DNA of 64,000 nt from JAAUTT01 sp038213375. GTDB lineage: Bacteria > Bacteroidota > Bacteroidia > Bacteroidales > JAAUTT01. Of the stretch, positions 52,637 to 62,004 are shown piece after piece (within the stretch, counting starts at the first letter, position 1; every line of letters starts with the position of its first letter). The DNA is taken from NCBI GenBank assembly GCA_038213375.1, contig JBBQTB010000011.1, forward strand, positions 73,883-137,882. Direction: 5' to 3'. A program made the position numbers and the translations under genes. The notes beneath the pieces are model-generated. The model made no database searches. It was not told where the DNA came from and worked only from the letters and a program-made list of their open reading frames with translations.

Positions 52637-55600
52637 TTAAAATGTAAGGAAGCAACCAGCGGTATAGGTAGTAGAAGCAGGATATCTATCCTTACTGTCA
52701 ATACCCGGACAAAGGGCTCCTCCATTTCCATAGCTTGTGCTAATTTCAGGATCGATACCGGTATACTTGGTAAACGTAATCAGGTTTGACCCGGAGGCAT
52801 ATACCCTCATCTTCTTGAGAATTTTATTATTCTTGAAAATCAGATTGTAACCTAGGGTAACATTATCAATTTTCCAAAAATCCCCGTTTTCAACATAGTA
52901 ACTTACAAAGTTGAGTGATTGATCGTCGGCCAAAGGTACCTTGCCATAAATTTTATCGTACGAGGATGCAAAAATATTACCACGGTTCAGCATCACAGGA
53001 GCTCCGTATTGCATTCGTGGGTAGTTCACAATTTGAAATCCGAAGGCACCCCGCATGGTAACATTTAAATCGAAATTTTTATATGCAACGGTATTGTTCC
53101 AACTTAGGTAAGTTTTTGGTGTTCCATTCCCCAATACTTTTTTATCATCCGCCTGCTGATCATTGATAGGTTTAGGTTTGCCGTCTTTCCCTTCAATAAT
53201 CCAATGTCCGGTAGCATCAATATCAACGGTTTTAAAGCCCCAAAAATTCCCGATTGGCTGACCAATTTGAACTCGTGTGAAGTTTGCCTGAATAGGCTCG
53301 CCGGATGCTCCGGTATCGAAGTACCCACTAGCAATGGAGAAGTTTTTATCGTTCAGGGATACCAATTGATTTTTATTATATGAGAAACTAACCGAGGAAT
53401 TCCATAAAAAATCCTTTGTTTGAACAAGGGCAGCATTCAACTGAATTTCAATACCTTTATTCTCCATGGTGGCAGCATTCGCCCTGAGGGTGGATAAAAG
53501 ATACGGAGGTGTTGAAACCGGGTAATCGAACAATAAATCCTTTGTTGTCCGCTTGTAAAGGTCGATTGAACCTGAAATTCGATTGGTTAGCAAACCAAAA
53601 TCCAAACCAAAATTCACTTCTTCTTTCTTCTCCCATCGTAAATCGGGATTGGGATTAATGGAAGGATCGACGGTTTGTACCCATTGACCATTGTTTAATG
53701 CGTAGGTATTAAAATTTATAAGTGTTAACGATCGATAGGGATCGCTTGGTTCAGTACCTGTAATGCCATAACCGGCACGAATCTTAAGATTGGAAATAGC
53801 CGAAACATTTTCCAAAAAAGATTCTTTGTTGATATTCCATCCTACCGACACGGCTGGAAAATTTCCCCATTTGTGATTTTCTCCAAACTTGGACGACCCT
53901 TCATGACGAATACTTGCCATCAAAAGGTATTTGTCCTTGTAAGCATAGTTAACACGACCAAAGAAACCAACCAGCTTACTGCTATTCTGATAGGAAGATA
54001 TTGGAGCATCCCCACGTTTTAACGCTTTACCAGCTCCCATATTGTTATAGTCGAAAGCATCTGTTGGGAAATCCCAATTCTGCATCCAATACTCCTGAAA
54101 ATTATTTTGACGCCAGCTATATCCAGCTAATGTATTAAAAGAATGATCGTTGAAAGTTTTAGTATATTGAACTGTTAACTCAAGCATTTCTTCCAATGTT
54201 CGGTTAGTTCCCCTGGAGGCATAACCATTTTTACCATTGTGAAGCGTGGAATACTGTTTTTTTGTTTCATAATATCCCCTGGTACTATTAAAAAGATCTC
54301 TCGATCCTAATAGTTTTATATTCAATCCACTAATAGGCAAATAGGTAATAGTACCTATTGATCTTAAATCATTGTTTTGAATTAAGCCATGGGTCTCATT
54401 TAAAAGTGAAACGGGATTCATGTAATCGGTCTTATCCACATGTTCCACCCAGTTTCCATTATCGTCTTTTGGCCTGTCGGTCGGATTATAAGTTAACCCG
54501 TTGCGGTATACCGACGTATTAAAACTTCCACCGTCAGCTCCTGAATAATATTCTTGTTGATAACCCGTTAAATTGGCATTCAATTTAAGTTTGCCATCGA
54601 AAAGATTCTGAGTAATCTCTAATCGGGGAATAATCATTGAATTATCTGATTTTTTAATAATTCCTTCCGATTTGCGATAATTTAAATTGGCAATATAGGT
54701 GGTATTTTTCGAACCTCCTTTTACATTGACGTTATGCACTTGTGAAATCGGTGTACGTAGGACTTCGTCCAACCAATTCGTGTTATAACCATAATCATAA
54801 GAGCCTGGTTTATTTTGAGCCACTACCGAACGGTATTGGGCGGCATTCATAAAATCCAATTTCTTGGTAATGGTTTGGGTGCTTACATAACTATTCAATT
54901 CAATAGAGGTTGGCGTTTCTCCGTTCACTTTTTTGGTTGTGATGAGAATAACGCCATTCGTTCCACGAGTTCCGTAAATAGCAGCTGCCGAACCATCCTT
55001 TAACACATCAATGGATTCGATATCTTCGGGAGCAACACCATTTAATGACCCGGGAACACCATCAATCAATATCAATGGGCTTGTTCCGGAGACTAACGTG
55101 GTAATACCGCGAAGGTTTAACTGGGAAGTGTTAACAGGGTTACCGTCGGGAGTTGTTACGCTGAGACCTGCAACTTTTCCACGAATTAATTGAGAAGCAT
55201 CAGTGGCAGAACCCTTCACAAAATTTTCCGATTTAATACTTGCAATAGCTGTTGTAACCTGTTCGCGTTTTTGAGTTCCGTACCCAACCACAACAACCTC
55301 TCCAAGTTTTGTAATATCGGGTGTCAATTTCACATCCATAACTGATTGTCCTGCAATTGAAACATGCTCAGTAAGGTATCCGACATAAGAAATTAACAGA
55401 ATACTGTTTGGAGCAGGAATCTCCAAACTATATTTCCCGTTAATATCGCTTACAATACCGGTGGTAGTTCCCTCAATTTGAATATTCGCTCCAATAATGG
55501 GTTCACCAGTTGCAGCATCGGTGATTGTTCCTATTACTTTTTGCTGTTGCAGCGCTTGTTTAGGGGCAATCACGATAAGGTTATTTTCAAAAACCTTATA

Positions 55601-55921
55601 GGTAAGCTGGGTGTTTGCGAAAATGTCTTTCAACACATCGATAACCTGCTTATTATCTGCCTTAACTGTAACCTGGTCACCCATTAGCGGCATATTATCG
55701 CTGTAGAAAAACCTGAATTCACTTTTTTGTTCAATTGTTTTTAACACATCCTTTAAGGATTTGTTTTGCAAGTCCAAATCAATTGAGGTTTGAGAGTACA
55801 CATTGGCACTAACTTGCAAAACGCTAAGAAAAACGATAGCCAGAGCTAGTTTCATGATTATTAGTAATTTTTTTATTCCATGAGATGGAAATGGAACAAC
55901 ATTTGTTATTCTTTTTTTCAT
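52637..55921 (-). CDS. SusC/RagA TonB-dependent transporter with STN signalling domain
   Basis: A 1094-aa outer-membrane transporter. It has a signal peptide at about 17-43, an STN domain (about 45-115; SIDLDLQNKSLKDVLKTIEQ) and a carboxypeptidase-like beta domain (about 128-215; VIGTITDAATGEPIIGANIQ). A TonB-box-like EVVVVGYGTQKRE is followed by the plug (LIRGKVAGLSV; GTSPLILIDGVPGS; IYGTRGTNGVILITTKK) and the 22-strand barrel up to the last residue F. The STN domain contacts FecR, so substrate binding can release the sigma factor upstream. No truncation is seen. Confidence 0.97.
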   Translation of the reverse strand: MKKRITNVVPFPSHGIKKLLIIMKLALAIVFLSVLQVSANVYSQTSIDLDLQNKSLKDVLKTIEQKSEFRFFYSDNMPLMGDQVTVKADNKQVIDVLKDIFANTQLTYKVFENNLIVIAPKQALQQQKVIGTITDAATGEPIIGANIQIEGTTTGIVSDINGKYSLEIPAPNSILLISYVGYLTEHVSIAGQSVMDVKLTPDITKLGEVVVVGYGTQKREQVTTAIASIKSENFVKGSATDASQLIRGKVAGLSVTTPDGNPVNTSQLNLRGITTLVSGTSPLILIDGVPGSLNGVAPEDIESIDVLKDGSAAAIYGTRGTNGVILITTKKVNGETPTSIELNSYVSTQTITKKLDFMNAAQYRSVVAQNKPGSYDYGYNTNWLDEVLRTPISQVHNVNVKGGSKNTTYIANLNYRKSEGIIKKSDNSMIIPRLEITQNLFDGKLKLNANLTGYQQEYYSGADGGSFNTSVYRNGLTYNPTDRPKDDNGNWVEHVDKTDYMNPVSLLNETHGLIQNNDLRSIGTITYLPISGLNIKLLGSRDLFNSTRGYYETKKQYSTLHNGKNGYASRGTNRTLEEMLELTVQYTKTFNDHSFNTLAGYSWRQNNFQEYWMQNWDFPTDAFDYNNMGAGKALKRGDAPISSYQNSSKLVGFFGRVNYAYKDKYLLMASIRHEGSSKFGENHKWGNFPAVSVGWNINKESFLENVSAISNLKIRAGYGITGTEPSDPYRSLTLINFNTYALNNGQWVQTVDPSINPNPDLRWEKKEEVNFGLDFGLLTNRISGSIDLYKRTTKDLLFDYPVSTPPYLLSTLRANAATMENKGIEIQLNAALVQTKDFLWNSSVSFSYNKNQLVSLNDKNFSIASGYFDTGASGEPIQANFTRVQIGQPIGNFWGFKTVDIDATGHWIIEGKDGKPKPINDQQADDKKVLGNGTPKTYLSWNNTVAYKNFDLNVTMRGAFGFQIVNYPRMQYGAPVMLNRGNIFASSYDKIYGKVPLADDQSLNFVSYYVENGDFWKIDNVTLGYNLIFKNNKILKKMRVYASGSNLITFTKYTGIDPEISTSYGNGGALCPGIDSKDRYPASTTYTAGCFLTF

Positions 55922-56093
55922 AGTTTTGTATTGTATTTAGTTTTAATTATCCAATGTTCTTCTGCTAAAAGAACCATTGGGAAGTTTAATAAATATTGGC
56001 GCGGGGTGTTGAAGCATCCTGCGCTTTTTTTCTCCTGGTTTTACTGTTTTTACATAGGCAATCGCTTTATAGAGTTAATAATTCAACTATATT

Positions 56094-57251
56094 TCATTTC
56101 TTTTCCTGATAGAGTTTTTTGTATACTTCTTCAAAATTTGAGGCTTCTGACAGACTAACATCTTTGCCTTTTATTTTAAACGTTAAAGGAGCCGAAACAC
56201 TCATTACAGTTAATACCTGCTCAATTGGCTCTTTTAACAATGTGCCGGTAAACCGAAAGGTTTTTAACCTTTCTGATTCAAAGTGAATGCGGATATCAAA
56301 TTTCCGTTCCAATTCTATAGAAAGTTGCAAAAGATCCTGTTTTTCAATAATCCATCGATTTTCTTTCCAGGATATTAATGGTAACACATCGATGTCTTTT
56401 GTAACAACCGAAGATCGCTCCTCGGCTTTTGGGAGCTGATTCTCATTTGTCTTTTCAACTGGGTGAGAAGTATTGGAGTTAATTGAGCTCTGCAGCCTGT
56501 TTTTATAATATGTAAGCTTCTGATTAGGTTTAAGAATGAAATCTTCAGCATTACCCGATTGATTTTTCCTCTCAATTTTTACAGATCCTTCGACAAGAGT
56601 AGTTTCGATGGTCTTCTCATCAGGATAAGCTTTTACATTAAATTCAGTACCAAGCGCCCAAACGTTCACAAGTGCTGTCTTTACCATGAATGGACAGCCT
56701 TTGTCTTTTGCAACTTTAAAATAGGCTTCCCCTTCAAGTTGGACAACCCGGTCGCTTAGTCCATAGGTATTGGCATATTTCAATTTGCTACCTGCATTCA
56801 GGGTAACTTTTGTTCCATCAAATAAAATAAATTCAGCCTTTGCCCCAAGCGGAACTATAATTTCGTTAACCCTCAGATCCCGTGATACCGATTGTTTTTT
56901 TCCGATACTATAGAAAAAAAATACACCTATTGAAAAAGAAACCAGGACAATGGCAGCATACCTTTTAGCTATCAGCAAAGATGAATTGATTCTTGACCGG
57001 AGTGATGGATGGGCGTTTATTCCTGCCTTTTCTTTAAATTTCAGAAATCCCTGCTTGTATTCATTCCCTGTATTTTCAAGAATAGCCCTCGAGGTAATCC
57101 AAATTTCACAAAACTCATCAAAATAACGTTTGTTAACCTTGTTCTGTTTTATCCAGGCGATAAGTTCATTAGTCTCATCAATGTTTAGTTCTCCCTTCAG
57201 ATAACCAACAATCAACTGATCTGACGCATTTAAATTTTCTTTGGTTTCCAT
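56094..57251 (-). CDS. FecR-family anti-sigma factor
   Basis: A 385-aa inner-membrane regulator. The cytoplasmic N-terminus (1-92) binds the sigma factor. A membrane helix lies at about 94-113 (AAIVLVSFSIGVFFFYSIG). The periplasmic FecR domain (about 125-240) reads NEIIVPLGAKAEFILFDGTK, VTLNAGSKLKYANTYG, VQLEGEAYFKVAKDKGCPFM and VWALGTEFNVKAYPDEKTIE. A C-terminal DUF4974/STN-like domain follows (LSIELERKFDIRIHFESERL). It links SusC occupancy to the ECF sigma factor at 57364, with 112 bp between the genes. Confidence 0.95.
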   Translation of the reverse strand: METKENLNASDQLIVGYLKGELNIDETNELIAWIKQNKVNKRYFDEFCEIWITSRAILENTGNEYKQGFLKFKEKAGINAHPSLRSRINSSLLIAKRYAAIVLVSFSIGVFFFYSIGKKQSVSRDLRVNEIIVPLGAKAEFILFDGTKVTLNAGSKLKYANTYGLSDRVVQLEGEAYFKVAKDKGCPFMVKTALVNVWALGTEFNVKAYPDEKTIETTLVEGSVKIERKNQSGNAEDFILKPNQKLTYYKNRLQSSINSNTSHPVEKTNENQLPKAEERSSVVTKDIDVLPLISWKENRWIIEKQDLLQLSIELERKFDIRIHFESERLKTFRFTGTLLKEPIEQVLTVMSVSAPLTFKIKGKDVSLSEASNFEEVYKKLYQEKK

Positions 57252-57363
57252 AATGTGATGTTCTATATATACTGACAGTAAAAAAATCGGAGCGGGTGTA
57301 TTGAAACAAAAATAAATTTCGGGCAGAAAAACCAGATTTTCAAATGATCCTCATCCGTTTAAT

Positions 57364-57945
57364 TTAAAGACCTTTCAGTAAAAGAAGCAGATTAATGTAA
57401 TCTTTGAGTGCTTCACGCAAACGGGCAAGTGCGATTTTGATCTGCATCTTTACGGTATTAACGGAAATACCCAATTCTCTGGCTATATCACTATAAGTCA
57501 AATCTTCATTCCGACTTAACAAAAATATTTTTCTGCAACCTTCGGGAAGGACATTAATGCATCGGATCATTATCTTCTGAATATCTTTTTCATACAATTG
57601 ACCAAGGGGATAATCGCTGTCCCATGAAAGCAATGAACAATCAAATGTTGTTAAGCTTTCGATTAAACTTGCAGCCAGTTTATTTTTTTCCAGGTAATTG
57701 ATGGAAGTATTTTGCACCGCCTTGATAATATATGCTTTAAGGGAGGTTGAAATAATAATCTCATTGCGGTTGTTCCAAAGTTTCACAAAAACATCTGAAA
57801 CTATTTCTTCAGCATCGTCTGGATTCTTAACAATGTGAGCTGCAATTAAGCGCAGGTAGACATAATATTTTTTATACAGCAATTCAAATGCAGCAAGATC
57901 ACCTTGTCGAATTTTGTTAAACAAATCAAAGCCCGAATCTTCCAT
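57364..57945 (-). CDS. ECF-family RNA polymerase sigma-70 factor
   Basis: A 193-aa sigma factor of the Bacteroidota FecI type. Sigma region 2 (about 15-80) has YKKYYVYLRLIAAHIVKNPD then DAEEIVSDVFVKLWNNRNEI. Region 4 (about 125-180) has LPEGCRKIFLLSRNEDLTYS then DIARELGISVNTVKMQIKIA LARLREAL. It should direct transcription of the susC operon after release from FecR. Upstream, a minus-strand TATCTTTG -7-type box (57969-57976) lies 24 bp before the start; the matching -33 box is only partial. Confidence 0.95.
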   Translation of the reverse strand: MEDSGFDLFNKIRQGDLAAFELLYKKYYVYLRLIAAHIVKNPDDAEEIVSDVFVKLWNNRNEIIISTSLKAYIIKAVQNTSINYLEKNKLAASLIESLTTFDCSLLSWDSDYPLGQLYEKDIQKIMIRCINVLPEGCRKIFLLSRNEDLTYSDIARELGISVNTVKMQIKIALARLREALKDYINLLLLLKGL

Positions 57946-58276
57946 CCATTATTCTGAATTAATAGCGGCAAAGATACATTTTCAACCTTAATCTTTCAGA
58001 AAATTTACAGCCATGAATCCTCCAATATTCATATGTTGAATATTCAAGAAGTTACCTGACGGGAGATGTTCAACCTGATTAAAAGCTCTCCTTCCGGATG
58101 GTTCAATAGAACAAATTTCACCACATTTTCTTAAAAATTTCATAAAATTCGTAAGTAGTTTCCCACCTGATGGTGAGGTTTCAACGGAAAGAATTTGCTC
58201 AATATCTTAATTCACCAAAGGTTCGGAGAATTGTGAGTATTTGAAATTAAATGCTTAAGAGGTTATTTTGCTATGA
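57946..58276. other. intergenic stretch without visible gene
   Basis: About 330 bp between the sigma factor start and the DCC-family stop. It holds only the -7-type box noted for the sigma gene. No frame with coding character, repeat array or strong hairpin was found. Confidence 0.6.
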
Positions 58277-58690
58277 TCATTGTAAAAACCGTTGTTCAAT
58301 ATTAGCCGTTGGTATCATACAGCTGGACCGTTTGCCAAATATTTTGTACCGGGTCTTTGCAATTATGTTATATAAAAAGTCTCTTAACGGTTTAGGGAGT
58401 ATAATAAACACATAAAAGAGTTTCCAAATACCACCTAACTCCTTCAATACATGAAGCACAGCGGACGATTTAATAAAATACCCGGTGTTATTGATGTAAA
58501 CTACTGAATTGAAATCATTCAATGATAGTTCAAATTGATTAAGTAATGCTTGTCCTCTTTGGGATTGTAATGAAGCAAATTTAAATTTTCCTTTCCGGTC
58601 TCGCTTGATTAAGGCCTTTACTGCATTGTTGCACAGATTGCAAACCCCATCAAAAAGCAAAATATGTGTTTCGTCATTGTAAACTCCCAT
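58277..58690 (-). CDS. DCC-family thiol-disulfide oxidoreductase (DUF393)
   Basis: A 137-aa small thioredoxin-like protein with the signature LLFDGVCNLCNNAV (D-x-x-C-x-x-C, Asp14, Cys17 and Cys20). KFKFASLQSQRGQALL and the C-terminal LPKPLRDFLYNIIAKTRYKI then FGKRSSCM are typical for YuxK/DCC proteins. It probably acts in cytoplasmic redox or disulfide chemistry; the exact substrate is not known. Complete, with no operon partner. Confidence 0.92.
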   Translation of the reverse strand: MGVYNDETHILLFDGVCNLCNNAVKALIKRDRKGKFKFASLQSQRGQALLNQFELSLNDFNSVVYINNTGYFIKSSAVLHVLKELGGIWKLFYVFIILPKPLRDFLYNIIAKTRYKIFGKRSSCMIPTANIEQRFLQ

Positions 58691-58820
58691 TTTTTAATCC
58701 TGAATTTTATGAAAACTCTCGAAATCTGATAATCCACCTAATTTACAATAAAATACGTTTCATAACACGTGAACATAATTATATTAATACTGTTCTCGTT
58801 TAAAATTTGATGTCTGAAGT

Positions 58821-59627
58821 ATGAAAAAAATAATGAAGCCGATCTCAATTGGCCTTTTGGTAATTACTACATGTGCTTTTTTTTCAATGGGTAATAAAGC
58901 CATAGCGCAAACTAAACTTTCAAATAGCATAAAAAACAGAGTGTTATTTGTGGTAACAAGTCATGATAAAAAAGGAAACACGGGTAAGCCTACAGGGTTT
59001 TACCTAAGTGAAGTCTCCCATGCCTGGGAAGTACTTTATAATGCCGGTTATGAAATAGATTTCGTCAGTCCGAAAGGAGGTAAAGCGCCTGTTGACGGAT
59101 TTGATCTCAATGACTCTGTTAACAAAGTGTTCTGGGGAAATGCCAGATATCGGCACAAAATTGAAAACACATTAAAACCATCAGACATCAATCCGGCCGA
59201 CTACAGTGCAATTTTCTATGCAGGTGGACATGGCGCTATGTGGGACTTCGCCGATAATGCGGCACTTGCAGTTATTGGGGGCAAAATTTACGAAAATGGA
59301 GGCATTGTAAGTTCAGTTTGCCATGGGCCGGCTGGACTTGTAAACATTAAACTAAGCAATGGAAAATACCTCATCGACGGTAAAAAAATGAACTCATTCA
59401 CGAACGAAGAAGAAGTGACTGTTGGGCTTGACAAGGTAGTCCCATTTCTTTTGGAAAGTAAGCTCATTGAACGTGGTGCAAAATTTGAAAAATCCGGACT
59501 TTGGCAACCTCACGTAATTGTTGACCAACGATTAGTTTCAGGACAAAACCCTGCATCAGCAAAAGGAGTTGGAGAAGCAACGTTGGCCGAGTTGAAAAAA
59601 TTAAGCCAACCAGTGATACGTAAATAA
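58821..59627 (+). CDS. DJ-1/PfpI (Hsp31-like) protein with signal peptide
   Basis: A 268-aa class I glutamine-amidotransferase-like protein. The signal peptide (about 1-29, PISIGLLVITTCAFFSMGNK) sends it to the periplasm. VLFVVTSHDKKGNTGKPTGF then YLSEVSHAWEVLYNAGYEID and FVSPKGGKAPVDG match the Hsp31/GATase1 glyoxalase-type subgroup. Nucleophile Cys is in GGIVSSVCHGPAGLVN near 172 and the Glu in FYLSEVSHAW. Likely roles are glyoxalase III or chaperone; which of these is not decided here. It is divergent from the DCC gene. Confidence 0.92.
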   Translation: MKKIMKPISIGLLVITTCAFFSMGNKAIAQTKLSNSIKNRVLFVVTSHDKKGNTGKPTGFYLSEVSHAWEVLYNAGYEIDFVSPKGGKAPVDGFDLNDSVNKVFWGNARYRHKIENTLKPSDINPADYSAIFYAGGHGAMWDFADNAALAVIGGKIYENGGIVSSVCHGPAGLVNIKLSNGKYLIDGKKMNSFTNEEEVTVGLDKVVPFLLESKLIERGAKFEKSGLWQPHVIVDQRLVSGQNPASAKGVGEATLAELKKLSQPVIRK

Positions 59628-59837
59628 ATGTAATAGTCAAACAATCTGCTCCTACTGATGAGATCTTCTGCACGTCCTTCTTTTTCGATTGGGTTAATTT
59701 CCGAAACCGTTAATTTTCGACTGATCAAATTTTCACATTTCCAGTTCGTTTTAAAACACCCCAATTGGCAATTAGGAGCATATGACGTTTTCATGGGTCT
59801 ATCTCTTATTAAATGGTTGCTAAAAGGAATATATATT

Positions 59838-60050
59838 TTATTTACTTTTTCTGATGAACCCAAAGTACAGAGTGAGCAAAAACAGAACGAAGTGGATACA
59901 GCCACGAATAGCTAAAAATTCATGAGACATAGTTGTTCCCATGAAGGGAAGATCAACTTTATACCATGCAAAATACCAACTTGCTCCTGCTGTTACAAAG
60001 AATGCCCCCGATAAAAACTTAAAGACTTCTCTCCAATTATTTTTTTTCAT
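59838..60050 (-). CDS. small membrane protein, 70 aa
   Basis: Two hydrophobic segments (FLSGAFFVTAGASWYFAWYK and CIHFVLFLLTLYFGFI) with a short loop containing Leu-Pro-Phe-Met-Gly, and charged ends KKNNWREV and RKSK. This is the layout of small two-helix proteins found near DoxX and ArsR sets. I do not know a family. It is read leftward, 18 bp after the YdeI-like gene, so it may be the last gene of that set. Confidence 0.6.
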   Translation of the reverse strand: MKKNNWREVFKFLSGAFFVTAGASWYFAWYKVDLPFMGTTMSHEFLAIRGCIHFVLFLLTLYFGFIRKSK

Positions 60051-60068
60051 TTTGTTTTAGGTATTATA

Positions 60069-60647
60069 CTAATCTTCTAATCCTTTTCCGTTGAGTATTT
60101 GTTGAACACTTTTTTCAATTCTTGCTTCTCGTGTTTTAGATTGTTTAGGTGAAGAAAAATAAAGTAGGTAACCTCTTTGGCGTCCCGGTGTCAGAGCTTC
60201 AAAAGCAGATTTCAATTCAGGCATATTTTCAAATACAATTTTCAATTCTTCAGGCATGTTGAATTCAGTTGTCTTTTTTAACTCTACCTTCAAACCTGCC
60301 TTTTCAGCAATAATGGCTTCTTTAATATATGCTTTCAAGATTGCTTCATTTTTCACAATGTCTCGCGTTTGTGTGAACCGTATTTGTCGCGATGCTTGTA
60401 CATTTTCTGTCTGTTGGATTAATATACCCTCTGTATCCTTTATCAAAGCACCTTTCATAAACAACAATGCACAGTAATCTTTAAATCCATGGATTAAAAC
60501 AATGTTACTATTTTGAAATGTGTAGCAAGGACAGCCCCACTTCAATTCTTCTGATAGACCACAGTCAAGTACAATCATTCTTAATTCTGAATATGCTTCT
60601 TGCCACTTTGTTGTTTTATTAAAAAACCAGTCAACTTCCGGATTCAT
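60069..60647 (-). CDS. YdeI/OmpD-associated family protein (DUF1801)
   Basis: A 192-aa cytoplasmic protein. The N-terminal DUF1801 fold reads EELKWGCPCYTFQNSNIVLI then HGFKDYCALLFMKGALIKDT. The C-terminal OmdA-like part reads FNMPEELKIVFENMPELKSA then FEALTPGRQRGYLLYFSSPK QSKTREARIEK. The YLLYFSSPKQSKTRxxRIEK end is diagnostic of the YdeI family. Role unknown, possibly peptide or stress resistance. It lies 12 bp after the DoxX gene in a leftward set. Confidence 0.9.
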   Translation of the reverse strand: MNPEVDWFFNKTTKWQEAYSELRMIVLDCGLSEELKWGCPCYTFQNSNIVLIHGFKDYCALLFMKGALIKDTEGILIQQTENVQASRQIRFTQTRDIVKNEAILKAYIKEAIIAEKAGLKVELKKTTEFNMPEELKIVFENMPELKSAFEALTPGRQRGYLLYFSSPKQSKTREARIEKSVQQILNGKGLED

Positions 60648-60659
60648 ACCATTTGTATT

Positions 60660-61040
60660 TTAATTATTAGAATTAATTTTTCTATCTGTTGGTCTAAAAT
60701 ACCAAGACAGAATTATAAAGATGGTCTGAAAAAGTGGTCCAAAAATTGCTTTTCCTCCATCTCCAATTGCCAAATGTGATATCAAAGCACCCGTCATTAA
60801 AAAAAAGAACCCTGCATACGCCCATTCTTTCAACAATTTTTGCTTTGGAATTAAAATAGCGAATACCCCAAGTATTTTCCATACTCCAATAATGTACATG
60901 AAGTATAATGGATAACCAACATGAGCAATTAATTCATCCATTTCTTTTACATGGAATAGTTGAGATATACCACTTGCCAACATGCCAAAAGCCAATAAGA
61001 CTGTTGAAATCCAATAAATTATTTTGCTACTCTTTTTCAT
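60660..61040 (-). CDS. DoxX-family membrane protein
   Basis: A 126-aa protein with four membrane helices: IIYWISTVLLAFGMLASGIS; LYFMYIIGVWKILGVFAILI; WAYAGFFFLMTGALISHLAI; IFGPLFQTIFIILSWYF. The HVGYPLYFMYIIGVWKILG block is typical of the DoxX-like DUF subgroup found with ArsR and SRPBCC genes. Function unknown; members are linked with redox or quinone processes. It follows the SRPBCC gene with a 6-bp gap. Confidence 0.9.
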   Translation of the reverse strand: MKKSSKIIYWISTVLLAFGMLASGISQLFHVKEMDELIAHVGYPLYFMYIIGVWKILGVFAILIPKQKLLKEWAYAGFFFLMTGALISHLAIGDGGKAIFGPLFQTIFIILSWYFRPTDRKINSNN

Positions 61041-61046
61041 TTCATT

Positions 61047-61511
61047 TCATTTTAAATTATTTACTATTTCTTGTAATCTGTTATGTGACATATTTATACC
61101 GTATGTAAAAGGCAATTTTAGATTTTCGTTTCTGTGCGCCACCGATTGATATACCGTATGCATTAAAAGTTTGCTAGTGTTGTTGGTGAGTTTCTCAAAT
61201 TCTAAAAACTCAAGCTGTACACCAAAAGGCATATTCTCAAACTCAAAAGTTCTAGTGATTTTTAGATTGGAAACAAAATCGTGGATTGTCCCATTAAATC
61301 TGAATTTATTCCCTTTAGGGTCGGTTGTTTCAAAAAGGTAACCACCATGTTTTTTATTTTCAAGTTTCAATACTTTTGTTCCCATCCATTGCTCAACAAT
61401 TTCTGGTTCTACATACGCTTTAAAAAGTAATTCTAATGGCAATTCAAATTCCCTTGTTATTAGCAAATCTTGTTTGCCGTCTTCAGCAATGACTTTAGTT
61501 TTTTGTTCCAT
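61047..61511 (-). CDS. SRPBCC (AHSA1-like) protein
   Basis: A 154-aa START-like protein. LLITREFELPLELLFKAYVE then PEIVEQWMG and YLFETTDPKGNKFRFNGTIH then LKITRTFEFENMPFG follow the Bet v 1/AHSA1 order (strand, two helices, then a curved sheet), with the long C-terminal helix INMSHNRLQEIVNNLK. It probably binds a hydrophobic ligand. ArsR-AHSA1 gene pairs are common. It stands 11 bp after the arsR-like gene. Confidence 0.92.
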   Translation of the reverse strand: MEQKTKVIAEDGKQDLLITREFELPLELLFKAYVEPEIVEQWMGTKVLKLENKKHGGYLFETTDPKGNKFRFNGTIHDFVSNLKITRTFEFENMPFGVQLEFLEFEKLTNNTSKLLMHTVYQSVAHRNENLKLPFTYGINMSHNRLQEIVNNLK

Positions 61512-61522
61512 ATTTTTTATTT

Positions 61523-61831
61523 TTATTTTTTCATAATGTTTTCTAATTTATTAAACCTGTCATCCCACATTTTGCGGAATGGTTCAATAAAATCAGCTAT
61601 TTCTTTCATCTTTTCCGGATTGAAATGATAATATATTTCTCTGCCTTGTTGCTCCTGTTTCAACAATTTACATTCTATAAGGATTTGTAAATGTTTTGAA
61701 ACTGTAGGTCTTGCAGTGTCAAAGTTGGAAGCGATAGCTCCTGCTGTCATTGATTGAGAAACCAACAACAAAAGTATCGCCCTTCTTGTTGGGTCTGAAA
61801 TTGCTTGAAATACGTCACGTCTTAGGTTCAT
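61523..61831 (-). CDS. ArsR-family transcriptional regulator
   Basis: A 102-aa winged-helix repressor. It starts RRDVFQAISDPTRRAILLLL, followed by the helix pair MTAGAIASNFDTARPTVSKH then LQILIECKLLKQEQQGREIY and the wing YYHFNPEKM. No metal-binding Cys pair is present, so it is the SRPBCC-linked type rather than a metal sensor. It begins the leftward set ArsR-SRPBCC-DoxX-YdeI. Two palindromic sites lie just upstream, one of them between the promoter boxes, which supports self-repression. Confidence 0.95.
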   Translation of the reverse strand: MNLRRDVFQAISDPTRRAILLLLVSQSMTAGAIASNFDTARPTVSKHLQILIECKLLKQEQQGREIYYHFNPEKMKEIADFIEPFRKMWDDRFNKLENIMKK

Positions 61832-61834
61832 TAC

Positions 61835-61880
61835 GAAGTTATTTGACTACAAATTTACATGTAGTTATATAACTACGCAA
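61835..61880 (-). promoter_or_regulatory. arsR promoter with two operator palindromes
   Basis: On the minus strand TTG (61880-61878), a 20-nt spacer and TAAATTTG (61857-61850) match the Bacteroidota consensus. The perfect palindrome GTAGTTATATAACTAC (61861-61876) fills the spacer. A degenerate copy (GAAGTTATTTGACTAC, 61835-61850) overlaps the start region, 26 bp on. Binding by ArsR would block polymerase. Confidence 0.8.
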
Positions 61881-62004
61881 ATATTTTTTTAAATTTTTTA
61901 AAAAAGTGTGCAAAAGATGGTTTATTGAAAGTTGTTGATAGGTGTTAAGCACGGCTCCTCGAGAAGTTTAGGAGTGTCTGAAATTCCCCTTTACATAATC
62001 GACT

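Noticed and set aside
57946..58276. Additional small gene between the sigma factor and the DCC gene
   Set aside because: No open frame with start and coding bias; only a -7-type box is supported.
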